A model generated the notes under the pieces. It did no database searches. It saw nothing but the letters and a program-made list of their open reading frames with translations, and had not been told where the DNA came from. A stretch of 64,000 nucleotides of DNA, from contig DWXY01000124.1 of NCBI GenBank assembly GCA_019118935.1, positions 36,329-100,328 of the forward strand, read 5' to 3'. Shown one piece after another: positions 39,710 through 48,843 of the stretch; position 1 is the stretch's first letter, and the number at the start of each line of letters is the position of its first letter. The stretch comes from Candidatus Oscillibacter pullicola. GTDB taxonomy: Bacteria > Bacillota > Clostridia > Oscillospirales > Oscillospiraceae. Position numbers and translations under genes: made by a program.

Positions 39710-42700
39710 CTATTTCACCACCACATTGGCCTCTCCCAACGTCTCCCGGGCCTCCTGCAGCAGGGCATCGTGGAGGCCCGCATGGGTGCCGTAGACCTTG
39801 CGGGTGTCCGCCATCACCATCTTCACGGCGGCGTTGCCGGGGAACATCTGGAACACCAGCTTCATGTGGCGCACGCTGGGGTGGTCCAGGCTGGGGAACT
39901 TCAGGTACAGCACCTGCTCCGGCGCTTTCGCGGCCTGCCTTTCCGCCGCCGGAGCGCCTGCGGCGGAGAGCGGATATGCGCTGTCGCAGAGGATCTGGGG
40001 CGCCTTCTCGTCCCGGACGGAGAGCCGCCCCTTCACCACCACTGCCTGGTTCTCCTTCAGGTACGGCCCGCAGGACTCCAGCACCCGGGCGAAGCACAGC
40101 AGCTCGATGGAGGCGGTGTCGTCCTCCACCGTCACATAGGCCATCAGGGAGTTGTTGCGGGTGGTCTTCGTCTTGCTGGAGGTGACGATGCCGCAGATGG
40201 TGATCCGCTGGTCGTCGGCGAACCGGGTAGGGCCGCCCTCCTGGGCGAAGTCCCCCAAAATGGAGCCGATGGTGGGCGCTCCCAGCCGCCGCACCGCCTC
40301 CCGGTACTGGTCCATGGGGTGGCCGGAGAGATAGAGGCCCGTGGTCTCCTTCTCCATCAGCATCCGTTCCTCGGGGGTGTACTCGTCGATATCCGGCAAG
40401 GGGATTTCCTTCACATTCTTTCTCCCGCCGCTGCCGCCGTCCGCCAGGGAGAAGAAATCCATCTGCCCCTCCAGGTTCTGGCGGCGGCTGTCCGCCACCG
40501 CGTCCATGACGGACTCGTACACCTGGATCAGCTGGGACCGCTTGGCCCCCAGGGAGTCGAAGGCGCCGGAGCGGATCAGGTTCTCCACCGCCCGCTTGTT
40601 GATGTCGCTGCCCGCCATCCGGTCGCAGAAGTCGTAGAGGGACGTGAAGGGCGCCGTCTCCCGCTCCCGCATCACCGCCTGGATGAAGCCCCGGCCGATG
40701 TTCTTGATGGCCACCAGCCCGAAGCGGATGCCCCCCTCCTCCACGGTGAACCGGTCGGCGGAGCGGTTGATGTCCGGCGGCAGCAGGGCGATGCCGCAGT
40801 CCCGGCACTCGCTGATGTAGCCCGCCACCTTGTCGGAGTTGTCCAGCACGCTGGTCAGCAGCGCCGCCATGTACTCCCGGGTGTAGTGGCACTTGAACCA
40901 GGCGGTCTGATACGCCACCACCGCGTAGGAGACGGCGTGGGCCTTGTTGAACGCGTAGTTGGCAAAGTCGTAGATATCCTGGTAGATGGCCTGGGCCGTC
41001 TCCTCCGGGATGCCGTTTGCCACGCAGCCCGCAATGTTCCGCTCCGGATCGCCGTGGAGGAATGCCTCCCGCTCCTTCTCGATCTGGGCGGCCTTCTTCT
41101 TGGAGATGGCCCGGCGCACCATGTCCGCCTGGCCCAGGGAGTATCCCGCCAGCTGCTGGAAGATCTGGATCACCTGCTCCTGGTAGACGATGCACCCGTA
41201 GGTGACGGAGAGGATCGGCTCCAGGGACGGGTGGAGGTACTTGATCTTGCTGGGGTCGTGCTTGCAGGCGATGAACCGGGGGATGGAGTCCATGGGGCCA
41301 GGGCGGTACAGGGCGATGATGGCGGTGATGTCCTCGATGTTCTGGGGCCGCAGGCCCACGCACACGCCGGTCATGCCCGCGGACTCCATCTGGAACACGC
41401 CGGAGGTCTTGCCGGCGGAGATCATCTCAAAGGTCTCCGGGTCGTCCTCCGGGATGTCCGAGAGCTTGAAGTCCGGCCGGCGCTCCTGGACCATCTTCAC
41501 CGCGTCGTCCAGCACCGTCAGGTTCCGCAGCCCCAGGAAGTCCATCTTCAGGAGGCCCAGCTCCTCCAGGGTGGTCATGACGTACTGGCACACCACGGCG
41601 TCGTCGTTCTTCGCCAGGGGCACGTACTCGTACACCGGCCGCTTGGTGATGACCACGCCGGCGGCGTGGGTGGAGGCGTGGCGGGGCATCCCCTCCAGGG
41701 CCTTGGCGGTGTCGATGAGCTTTTTCACCTGCTCGTCGGTCTCGTACTGCTCCCGCAGGGGCTTGGACAGGCGCAGGGCGTCGTCCAGGGTGATGTGGAG
41801 GGCGCCGGGCCCGGCGGGTACCTGCTTGGCGATCACGTCCACGTCGGCGTAGGGCATGTTCATCACCCGGCCCACGTCCCGGATCACGCCCCGGGCGGCC
41901 ATGGTGCCGAAGGTGACGATCTGGGCCACGTGGTCGTCCCCGTATTTCCGGCGGACGTAGTCCACCACCTCGCCCCGGCGGGTGTCGCCGAAGTCCATGT
42001 CGATATCCGGCATGCTGACCCGCTCCGGGTTCAGGAACCGCTCGAAGTACAGGTTGTACTTCATGGGGTCGATGTCCGTGATGTGGAGGCAGTAGCTGAC
42101 CATGCTCCCGGCGGCGCTGCCCCGGCCGGGGCCCACGGGGATGCCCGCGCTCCTGGCGTAGCGGACGAAGTCGGAGACGATCAGGAAGTAGTCGGTGAAG
42201 CCCATCTTCTCGATCATGTCCTGCTCGTACCGGAGCTGGTCCCGGTACTGGTCGTCCGCTCCGTACCGCTCCCGGTAGCCCTCGTCGCAGAGCTTTTTCA
42301 GATAGGAGAAGCTGTCGTACCCCTCCGGCAGCCGGAATTCCGGCAGATGGTACTTGCCGAAGGTGAAGTCCAGGTTGCACATGTCGGCGACCTTCGCGGT
42401 GTTCTCCAGCGCGCCTTCGTAGCCGTCAAAGAGGGCCGCCATCTCCGCCTCGCTGCGGAGGTAGAAGTTCCGGGGCTCGTAGCGCATCCGGTTCTCGTCG
42501 TCGATGGTCTTGCCGGTCTGGATACAGAGGAGCACGTCGTGGGCCTCCGCGTCCTCCTTCCGGAGGTAGTGCGCGTCGTTGGTGCACACCATGGGCAGGC
42601 CCGTCTCCTGGTGGATGCGGAGGATGCCCTGGTTCACGATCTGCTGGTCCCGGATGCCGTGGTCCTGGAGCTCCAGATAGAAGCGGTCCGGGCCGAAGAT

Positions 42701-43195
42701 GTGGGAGAGCTCCAGGGCATAGGCCTTGGCGTTCTCGTACTCCCCGTTCCGCAGCCGCCGGGGGATCTCCCCGGCGAGGCACGCCGACAGGGCGATCAGC
42801 CCCCCGCTGTACCGCCGCAGCAGCTCCAGGTCGATCCGGGGCTTGATGTAGAAGCCCTCCGTCCAGCCCATGGACACCAGATAGGACAGGTTCCGGTAGC
42901 CCTCCTCGTTCTCGCAGAGCAGCACCAGATGGCGGCTCTCCGCGTCCAGCTCGTGGACCTTGTCGAACCGGGTCCGGCCCTGGGGGGTGACGTACACCTC
43001 GCAGCCGATGATGGGCTTGATCCCCTCGGCCTTGCAGGCGCGGTAAAAGTCCACGGCGCCGTACATGACGCCGTGGTCCGTGACAGCGCAGGCCGTCTGG
43101 CCCATGGCCTTCACGATGCCGGGCAGGTCCCGGATGCGGCAGGCGCCGTCCAATAAGCTGAATTCCGTATGGACGTGTAAATGGACAAAGGACAT
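39710..43195 (-). CDS. dnaE: DNA polymerase III subunit alpha (DnaE)
   Basis: DnaE is a replicative polymerase; in Firmicutes it extends RNA primers alongside PolC. The 1161-residue protein has the N-terminal PHP domain (HLHVHTEFSLLDG), the catalytic acidic motif PDIDMDF (about 396-402), GPGRGSAAGS, tandem HhH motifs and a C-terminal OB fold (ITICGIVTSSKTKTT). GGAG precedes the ATG at 43195. It is at the end of the long hprK-to-dnaE run. Its length agrees with the family. Confidence 0.97.
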   Translation of the reverse strand: MSFVHLHVHTEFSLLDGACRIRDLPGIVKAMGQTACAVTDHGVMYGAVDFYRACKAEGIKPIIGCEVYVTPQGRTRFDKVHELDAESRHLVLLCENEEGYRNLSYLVSMGWTEGFYIKPRIDLELLRRYSGGLIALSACLAGEIPRRLRNGEYENAKAYALELSHIFGPDRFYLELQDHGIRDQQIVNQGILRIHQETGLPMVCTNDAHYLRKEDAEAHDVLLCIQTGKTIDDENRMRYEPRNFYLRSEAEMAALFDGYEGALENTAKVADMCNLDFTFGKYHLPEFRLPEGYDSFSYLKKLCDEGYRERYGADDQYRDQLRYEQDMIEKMGFTDYFLIVSDFVRYARSAGIPVGPGRGSAAGSMVSYCLHITDIDPMKYNLYFERFLNPERVSMPDIDMDFGDTRRGEVVDYVRRKYGDDHVAQIVTFGTMAARGVIRDVGRVMNMPYADVDVIAKQVPAGPGALHITLDDALRLSKPLREQYETDEQVKKLIDTAKALEGMPRHASTHAAGVVITKRPVYEYVPLAKNDDAVVCQYVMTTLEELGLLKMDFLGLRNLTVLDDAVKMVQERRPDFKLSDIPEDDPETFEMISAGKTSGVFQMESAGMTGVCVGLRPQNIEDITAIIALYRPGPMDSIPRFIACKHDPSKIKYLHPSLEPILSVTYGCIVYQEQVIQIFQQLAGYSLGQADMVRRAISKKKAAQIEKEREAFLHGDPERNIAGCVANGIPEETAQAIYQDIYDFANYAFNKAHAVSYAVVAYQTAWFKCHYTREYMAALLTSVLDNSDKVAGYISECRDCGIALLPPDINRSADRFTVEEGGIRFGLVAIKNIGRGFIQAVMRERETAPFTSLYDFCDRMAGSDINKRAVENLIRSGAFDSLGAKRSQLIQVYESVMDAVADSRRQNLEGQMDFFSLADGGSGGRKNVKEIPLPDIDEYTPEERMLMEKETTGLYLSGHPMDQYREAVRRLGAPTIGSILGDFAQEGGPTRFADDQRITICGIVTSSKTKTTRNNSLMAYVTVEDDTASIELLCFARVLESCGPYLKENQAVVVKGRLSVRDEKAPQILCDSAYPLSAAGAPAAERQAAKAPEQVLYLKFPSLDHPSVRHMKLVFQMFPGNAAVKMVMADTRKVYGTHAGLHDALLQEARETLGEANVVVK

Positions 43196-43197
43196 AG

Positions 43198-43539
43198 CTA
43201 ACTCCTGTCTAAATTCCTTGGAACTTCTTGCAAACGTTGGCTCATCCGCCCCCCCGGCGGTTCGATCTTCGTCCCGCAGTTGGGGCAGTATTGGGGGATG
43301 TGGGTCGGCAGCCGGGGTCCGTCATACAGGGGTCCGCCGCAGTGGGGACAGACGATGAATCGGTTCCCGATCACACAGCCGGCCACAATGATCGCGACGC
43401 CTGCCGCGGCCAGCACGCCGAACAGGACCGGAAGGATGCCCTCCCCCCAAAGCAAGATGCTGACGACAGCAACTGCCGTCCCGGCGATCACCATCCGGTT
43501 GCTGTACCGGCAGGCCTGAAAACAGCCCAGCTTCTTCAT
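43198..43539 (-). CDS. Small membrane protein with zinc-ribbon tail
   Basis: The 113-residue protein has two hydrophobic segments (about 14-30 and 33-50) followed by a zinc-ribbon (CPHC near 61 and CPNC near 84) and a basic tail. Function unknown. The ATG at 43539 follows GGAGAGGGAG; longer readings to 43869 overlap the upstream gene in the wrong frame. Its stop is 2 bp before dnaE. Confidence 0.7.
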   Translation of the reverse strand: MKKLGCFQACRYSNRMVIAGTAVAVVSILLWGEGILPVLFGVLAAAGVAIIVAGCVIGNRFIVCPHCGGPLYDGPRLPTHIPQYCPNCGTKIEPPGGRMSQRLQEVPRNLDRS

Positions 43540-43577
43540 GGGCTCCCTCTCCTTCCGCAGGCCGCTCCGGCGGGCCA

Positions 43578-44030
43578 TCAGCCCGCTTCTTCCTCTCGCA
43601 GCATCTGCTCCAGGATCTCCACGGCCGTGACGATCATGTTGTCGCAGTGGGCGGTGACCCCCAGCCGCCGGGAGGCCGGGTTCCTCTCCGTGACGCCGGG
43701 CCGGGCCCGCAGCAGGTCTCCGCACCGGGTCAGGCCGAACACCTCCTGGAACCGGCGGCGGAACTCCTTGGCCCGGGCGTAGAGGCGCACCTTCCCGGCC
43801 CTGTCCTCTCCGTCCGTGTGGGGGTGCAGCAGGCTCAGCACCAGCACGCCGCCGCTGACGGCGCCGCACAGCTCCTCGTGGCTGCCGCCCACGCCGCCGC
43901 CGAAGCCGCCCATGGCGGCCATCAGCTGCTCCGGCGCCGTGCCCGTCAGGTCCGCAAAGGCCCCGGCCACAGACTGGGCACAGTTATACCCCTGCTTGTG
44001 ATATGCATACGCTGCCGCACAGCGATCCAT
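43578..44030 (-). CDS. C_GCAxxG_C_C family redox protein
   Basis: The 150-residue protein carries the family signature spread over the sequence: YNCAQS near residue 16, GGFGGGVGG and ELCGAVSGG around 42-61, and later single cysteines (RCGD near 105, AHCDN near 131). Members are thought to bind a metal or iron-sulfur centre in anaerobes; activity is not known. It follows whiA by 48 bp. Confidence 0.85.
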   Translation of the reverse strand: MDRCAAAYAYHKQGYNCAQSVAGAFADLTGTAPEQLMAAMGGFGGGVGGSHEELCGAVSGGVLVLSLLHPHTDGEDRAGKVRLYARAKEFRRRFQEVFGLTRCGDLLRARPGVTERNPASRRLGVTAHCDNMIVTAVEILEQMLREEEAG

Positions 44031-44078
44031 GGTATGTTCCTCCAGCTTTTCTTCGATTATTTGTAAAGTATATGTCCT

Positions 44079-44978
44079 TTATATCCCCTTTGCCAGCTGG
44101 GTGATCTTCCGCAGCCGGTGGTTCAGGCAGGACTTGGTCACCGGCGGGTCGAACTCCTCCGCCAGCTCCGAGAGGGTCAGCTCCGGATTCTCCAGCCGCA
44201 GGGCCGCCGTCAGCTGGAGCTTGTCCGGCAGCTGGTCCAGGAGGCCCGCCCGCTGGAGCTTCCGGATCGATTCCAGCTGTTCCTGGGCCGCCTCCACCGC
44301 CTTGTCCAGATTGGCGCTGTCGCAGTTGAGGCGGCGGTTGACGCTGTTGCGCAGGTCCTTTTCCAGCTTGGCGGACATGACGCTCATGGCGGCCACGGGC
44401 GCGCCGATCAGCGTCAGAAAGTCCTCGATCTGGTCGCTCTGCTTGAAATAGGTGATGAAGCTGCCGTTGCGGGCCACGCTCTTGGGGGGATAGCCGCACT
44501 CCCGCAGCAGCACCTCCAGCTCCCGGCTCGCCTGCAGGTGGGACGTGGCCAGCTCCAGATGATACCGCTTGGCCGGGTCCGTGACGCTGCCCCCGGCGAA
44601 GAACACCCCCCGCAGGAAAGACGCCCGGCAGCACTCCTCCTCCAGCAGTCCGAAGTTGATGTGCAGGGCCAGGTTCTGCTCCGGGCTGAAGCCCAGCAGG
44701 TCCACGATCCGGCGGAGCTTGCCGCCGTCTGTGATCTGGAACACCAGCTTGCCGCACTCCCCCTCCTCCGGCAGCCGGTCGAACCGCAGGCCGAAGGCCC
44801 GGTGAAACAGCTTGGGAAGCCGGGCGGCCAGGGCGGGGTTCCCGGTGATGATCCGCACCTCGCTTGCGCTGAAGGTGTTGCAGTACAGCAGGATGCCGTA
44901 GGCCTCCGCCCGGGCGCAGCACAGCTTCTGCACCGGCAGGCGGCACAGCTCGTTTTTCGCTTCAAAGGAAAAGGACAT
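44079..44978 (-). CDS. whiA: DNA-binding protein WhiA
   Basis: The 299-residue protein has the degenerate LAGLIDADG homing-endonuclease-like domain (about 1-190, including RASFLRGVFFAGGSVTDP) and a C-terminal helix-turn-helix (LTLSELAEEFDPPVTKSCLNHRL). WhiA influences cell division and chromosome segregation. It is third in the rapZ-yvcK-whiA trio conserved across Gram-positives. Confidence 0.96.
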   Translation of the reverse strand: MSFSFEAKNELCRLPVQKLCCARAEAYGILLYCNTFSASEVRIITGNPALAARLPKLFHRAFGLRFDRLPEEGECGKLVFQITDGGKLRRIVDLLGFSPEQNLALHINFGLLEEECCRASFLRGVFFAGGSVTDPAKRYHLELATSHLQASRELEVLLRECGYPPKSVARNGSFITYFKQSDQIEDFLTLIGAPVAAMSVMSAKLEKDLRNSVNRRLNCDSANLDKAVEAAQEQLESIRKLQRAGLLDQLPDKLQLTAALRLENPELTLSELAEEFDPPVTKSCLNHRLRKITQLAKGI

Positions 44979-45014
44979 GGGTGGGTCTCCTCCAACTCTG
45001 GGTAATTGTGGGGC

Positions 45015-46073
45015 TCATTTCCGCTCCTCCATCCGGTAGGCGTCCTCCCGGGGGCGGAATCGGGCGCCGGCGATCCGGACGCTCCGCTCCGCATGGAGCA
45101 GGATCAGCTCCCGGGCCAGGGCCGCGGAGCTGTGGCGGACAAAGCCGCTCTCCACCGTGGCCACCGGCCGCTCCACGACCTCCACGCCCAAGGCGGCGCA
45201 GGCGGCCTTGTCGCAGCGGATGCGCTCGGCCCCCTCCTCCGCGTACCGGGCGGCCACCGCCTTGGGGATGGGCGAGGAGTTGGTGAGGCACAGGCGGAAC
45301 AGGCCCGGCGCCGAATGGGCGAAGATGGCGGCAATGTGGTCGGAGACGGTGTAGCCCTCCGTCTCCCCCTCCTGGGTCATGACGTTGCAGACATAGACCT
45401 TCAGGGCGTCGGACTCCCGGATCGCCTTCACGATGCCATCTACCAGCAGATTGGGGATGATGCTGGTGTACAGGCTGCCGGGCCCCAGGACGATCATATC
45501 CGCGTCGGCGATGGCGGAGACCGCCTCCGGCAGGGCCTTGGGCCGGGAGGGGATCAGACGCACCTGGCGGATGCGGCAGTCCTCCTGCTTTTTGCAGTAA
45601 AAGATCTTGGACTCCCCCACCACCGTGGCGCCGTTCTCAAATTCCGCCTCCAGCTGGACGTCCGCCGTGGTCACCGGCAGCACCCGTCCGGTGATGGCCA
45701 GGACCTGGCTCATGCGGCGTACCGCCGCGTCAAAGGACGGGGAGATGCCGTTCAGTGCCGCCAGAAACAGGTTGCCGAAGCTCTGCCCCGCCAGGCTCCC
45801 CTCGGTGAAGCGGTAGTGGAGCAGCTCCCGCATCACCGGCTCCGTGTTGGCCAGGGCCTCCATACAGCTGCGGATGTCCCCCGGCGGGGGCATCCCCAGG
45901 TCCTGGCGCAGCATGCCGGAGCCGCCGCCGTCGTCCGCCACCGTGACGATGGCGGAGATGTTCTCCGTATATTGCTTCAGCCCCCGCAGCATGTTGGACA
46001 GGCCGTGGCCGCCGCCGATGACGGCCACCTTGGGTCCATGGGCCCGGGGGACGCGGTATTCCTGCTCCCTCAC
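45015..46073 (-). CDS. yvcK: YvcK/gluconeogenesis factor (CofD-like)
   Basis: The 352-residue protein has the nucleotide-sugar-binding start KVAVIGGGHGLSNMLRGLK and DDGGGSGMLRQDL typical of YvcK. In Bacillus it is needed for growth on gluconeogenic carbon and for cell shape, and binds UDP-sugars. The start is a GTG at 46073, 7 nt after GGGGAGG. It lies 3 bp after rapZ. Confidence 0.94.
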   Translation of the reverse strand: MREQEYRVPRAHGPKVAVIGGGHGLSNMLRGLKQYTENISAIVTVADDGGGSGMLRQDLGMPPPGDIRSCMEALANTEPVMRELLHYRFTEGSLAGQSFGNLFLAALNGISPSFDAAVRRMSQVLAITGRVLPVTTADVQLEAEFENGATVVGESKIFYCKKQEDCRIRQVRLIPSRPKALPEAVSAIADADMIVLGPGSLYTSIIPNLLVDGIVKAIRESDALKVYVCNVMTQEGETEGYTVSDHIAAIFAHSAPGLFRLCLTNSSPIPKAVAARYAEEGAERIRCDKAACAALGVEVVERPVATVESGFVRHSSAALARELILLHAERSVRIAGARFRPREDAYRMEERK

Positions 46074-46076
46074 GGC

Positions 46077-46940
46077 TCAGCCTCCCCGGGTCATGTCCCG
46101 GTGGTTCTCCAGCACCTGGTACCCCTGGTCCCGGATGAAGCCCGCCAGGGCGTGGGTCACCGCCACGGAGCGGTGGTGCCCCCCCGTGCAGCCCACGGCG
46201 ATGGTGAGGGAGGTCTTCCCCTCCTCCGCGTACAGCGGCAGGGAGAAGGCCAGCAGGTCCTCCAAACGGCGCATGTAGTCCTGGGTCTGGGGGAAGTGGA
46301 ACACATAGTCCGCCACCGCCTGGTCCAGCCCCGTCCGGGGACGCAGGTCCTCGATATAGAAGGGATTCGGCATGAACCGCACGTCGAACACCAGATCCGC
46401 CTCCAGGGGCAGGCCGTACTTGAAGCCGAAGGAGGTGACGCTCACCGTCATGCCCCCTTTCTCCCCCTCCTGGCCGAAGAGACGCAGCAGCTCTCCCCGC
46501 AGCTGGGCGGTGGAGGTGCGGGAGGTGTCGATGACAAAGTCCGCCCGCTCCTTGACGGGGGCCATCAGGGCCCGCTCCTTCTCCACCGCCTCCTCCAGGG
46601 AGTCGGTGTCCGCCGCCAGGGGATGGCGGCGGCGGGTCTCCTTGTACCGCTTGATGATGACCTCCGGCGCGGCCTCCAGAAACAGCATCCGGCACTGGGC
46701 TTCCATGTCCTTCAGCTTATCCAGCACGTCGAACAGCTCCGTGAAGGAGCTGGCCGTCCGCACGTCGTACACCAGGGCCACCCGGTCGTAGCGGCCGTTG
46801 CCCCCGGCGCAGAACTCCGCGAATTTCAAGATCATGGCGGCGGGCATATTGTCCACGATATAAAAGCCCATGTCCTCCAGAAAGGAGGCCGCCTTGCTCT
46901 TCCCGGCCCCAGAGAGGCCGGAGATGATGAGGATTTCCAT
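46077..46940 (-). CDS. rapZ: RNase adapter protein RapZ (YvcJ)
   Basis: The 287-residue nucleotide-binding protein has Walker A GLSGAGKSKA (about 8-17) and the C-terminal conserved GCTGGHHRSVA. In E. coli RapZ directs RNase E to GlmZ; the Firmicute role is less clear and involves competence and nucleotide binding. It lies between murB and yvcK. Confidence 0.95.
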   Translation of the reverse strand: MEILIISGLSGAGKSKAASFLEDMGFYIVDNMPAAMILKFAEFCAGGNGRYDRVALVYDVRTASSFTELFDVLDKLKDMEAQCRMLFLEAAPEVIIKRYKETRRRHPLAADTDSLEEAVEKERALMAPVKERADFVIDTSRTSTAQLRGELLRLFGQEGEKGGMTVSVTSFGFKYGLPLEADLVFDVRFMPNPFYIEDLRPRTGLDQAVADYVFHFPQTQDYMRRLEDLLAFSLPLYAEEGKTSLTIAVGCTGGHHRSVAVTHALAGFIRDQGYQVLENHRDMTRGG

Positions 46941-46958
46941 GTCCGCACCGCCCCTTTC

Positions 46959-47879
46959 TCAGTCGATGATCCGGACCTCCGGCTCCAGCCGGACGCCGGC
47001 CTGCGCAAAGACCCGCTCCTGGATCCGGCGGATCAGCTCCTTCACGTCGGCGCAGGTGGCGCCGCCCCGGTTGATGACAAAGCCCGCGTGCTTCTCGCTG
47101 ACCTGGGCGCCGCCCACCGTCAGCCCCTTCAGGCCGCACTGGTCGATCAGCGTCCCGGCGTAATAGCCCTCCGGCCGCTTGAAGGTGCTGCCCGCGCTGG
47201 GAAATTCCAGGGGCTGGCTGGCCCTGCGCCGCTCCATCAGCTCCCGCATCCGCTGGCGGATGGCCGCCGGGTCTCCGGGCGAGAGCTGGAACTCCGCCCG
47301 CAGCACCACCGCATCCGGGTGGTCCGTCAGAAAGCTCCGGCGGTAGCCGAAGGCCATCTCCGCCCCGGTGAGGGTCCGGATGCCCTCCTCCGGCAGCAGC
47401 AGGGTCGCCTCCCGCACCACCTGGGCCATCTCCCCGCCGTAGGCGCCGGCGTTCATGCACACCGCGCCGCCCACCGTGCCCGGGATGCCGTGGGCGAACT
47501 CCAGCCCCGCCAGTCCCTGCCGGCAGGCGAAATCCGCCACCCGGGCCAGGGAGGCCCCCGCCTCCGCCAGGATGGTCCCCGGCGTCCCGCCGGCCTCCAC
47601 CCGGTTCAGCCCGGCGGAGGTGTCGATCACCAGCCGGTCCAGACCTTCGTCCGGGGCCAGCAGGTTGGTTCCGTTGCCCATCACCAGGGGCCGGGCGCCG
47701 CAGCGGGCGGCCATGTCCAGCAGCAGCACCAGCTGCTCTCCCCGCTCCGGAAAGGCCATGCGCCGGGCCGGCCCCCCGATGCGGAAGGAGGTGTGCCGGT
47801 CCATGGGCTCCTCCTTCGCGATCCGCAGGTCCGGCAGATAGTCCGCCGCCTGCTGGTCAAATGTGATCCACCAGTCCAT
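46959..47879 (-). CDS. murB: UDP-N-acetylenolpyruvoylglucosamine reductase
   Basis: MurB reduces UDP-enolpyruvyl-GlcNAc with FAD and NADPH. The 306-residue type IIb protein has HTSFRIGGPA near 30, the FAD-binding GNGTNLL and GIPGTVGGAVCMNAGAYGG, and catalytic SAGSTFKRP near 227. AGGAGG precedes the ATG at 47879. It lies 19 bp after the ROK kinase gene. Confidence 0.96.
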   Translation of the reverse strand: MDWWITFDQQAADYLPDLRIAKEEPMDRHTSFRIGGPARRMAFPERGEQLVLLLDMAARCGARPLVMGNGTNLLAPDEGLDRLVIDTSAGLNRVEAGGTPGTILAEAGASLARVADFACRQGLAGLEFAHGIPGTVGGAVCMNAGAYGGEMAQVVREATLLLPEEGIRTLTGAEMAFGYRRSFLTDHPDAVVLRAEFQLSPGDPAAIRQRMRELMERRRASQPLEFPSAGSTFKRPEGYYAGTLIDQCGLKGLTVGGAQVSEKHAGFVINRGGATCADVKELIRRIQERVFAQAGVRLEPEVRIID

Positions 47880-47898
47880 TTCTGGACCTCCTCATACT

Positions 47899-48843
47899 TC
47901 AAATTACCCGGCCCAGCAGGGCCGCGCCGATGACGCCGGCGTCGTTGCCCAGCTCCGCCCGGAGGATGCGGGTGGCCCGCCCGCCGTGGCGGGAGAAGCA
48001 CAACTCCCCGATCCGGCGGCGCAGGGGCTCCAGCAGCAGATGCTCCGGTGCCCCGGCCACGCCTCCGCCGAAGGCCACCGCCTCCGGCCGGAGGATGTTG
48101 ATGAGGCTGGCCGTGCCCTCCGCCAGCTCCTCCACATAGGCGCGGCAGACGGCAAGGGCCGTCTCGTCCCCCGCCTCCGCCGCCAGAAAGGGCGTCCGGC
48201 CATCCACACCGCCGGCCTCTTCTGCCAGGCGGCGGAGGGCGCTCTCCGGATGGGCGGACATGGCCGCCTCCGTCCGGCGGATCAGCGCCGTGGCGGAGGC
48301 GTACTGCTCCCAGCAGCCCCTGCGCCCGCAGGGGCAGGGCTCTCCTCCGGCATGGAGCACCATGTGCCCCGCCTCGCTGGAGGACTCGCCGCCCCGCAGA
48401 CGGCCGTCCAGAATGATCCCGGCCCCCAGGCCGGTGCCCAGGGTCAGCACCACGAAGTCCCGCAGGCCCCGGCCCGCGCCCTGGAAATACTCCCCCACGG
48501 CGGCGCAGTCCGCGTCGTTGCCCAGCAGCACCGGCAGGTCCAGCCGCCGGCGGAACAGGGCCGCCAGATCCGTCCGCTCCAGGGGGATGTTGGTGGTGTA
48601 CAGCACCTCTCCGCCGGAGACGGCCCCCGGCAGGCCGATGCCCACGCCCTCCGCGTCCCCGGGCGCCGCGCCGGCGGCGGAGAGCACCTCCGCCGCCAGA
48701 TCCGCCAGATCCGCCGCAAAGGCCTCCGCCCCCCGGAAGTCCAGGGGGCGGCGCGCCGCCGCCAGAAGGCGGCCCGTCTCGTCCGTCAGGCCCGCCTTCA
48801 GGTTGGTGCCGCCCACGTCGATGCCGATGAAGAATCCGCTCAT
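47899..48843 (-). CDS. ROK-family sugar kinase (glucokinase-like)
   Basis: The 314-residue protein has the ATP-binding FIGIDVGGTNLKAG, the catalytic DADCAAVGE region, and the ROK zinc/cysteine motif (GEPCPCGRRGCWEQYAS, about 164-180). ROK kinases phosphorylate glucose or related sugars; the exact substrate is uncertain. It overlaps hprK as ATGA, linking sugar phosphorylation to carbon control. Confidence 0.9.
   Translation of the reverse strand: MSGFFIGIDVGGTNLKAGLTDETGRLLAAARRPLDFRGAEAFAADLADLAAEVLSAAGAAPGDAEGVGIGLPGAVSGGEVLYTTNIPLERTDLAALFRRRLDLPVLLGNDADCAAVGEYFQGAGRGLRDFVVLTLGTGLGAGIILDGRLRGGESSSEAGHMVLHAGGEPCPCGRRGCWEQYASATALIRRTEAAMSAHPESALRRLAEEAGGVDGRTPFLAAEAGDETALAVCRAYVEELAEGTASLINILRPEAVAFGGGVAGAPEHLLLEPLRRRIGELCFSRHGGRATRILRAELGNDAGVIGAALLGRVI

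Noticed and set aside
39647-43156. 1169-codon plus-strand open frame opposite dnaE
   Set aside because: High GC makes the antisense frame open. It lacks domains, ribosome site and family resemblance, while the minus strand encodes full-length DnaE.
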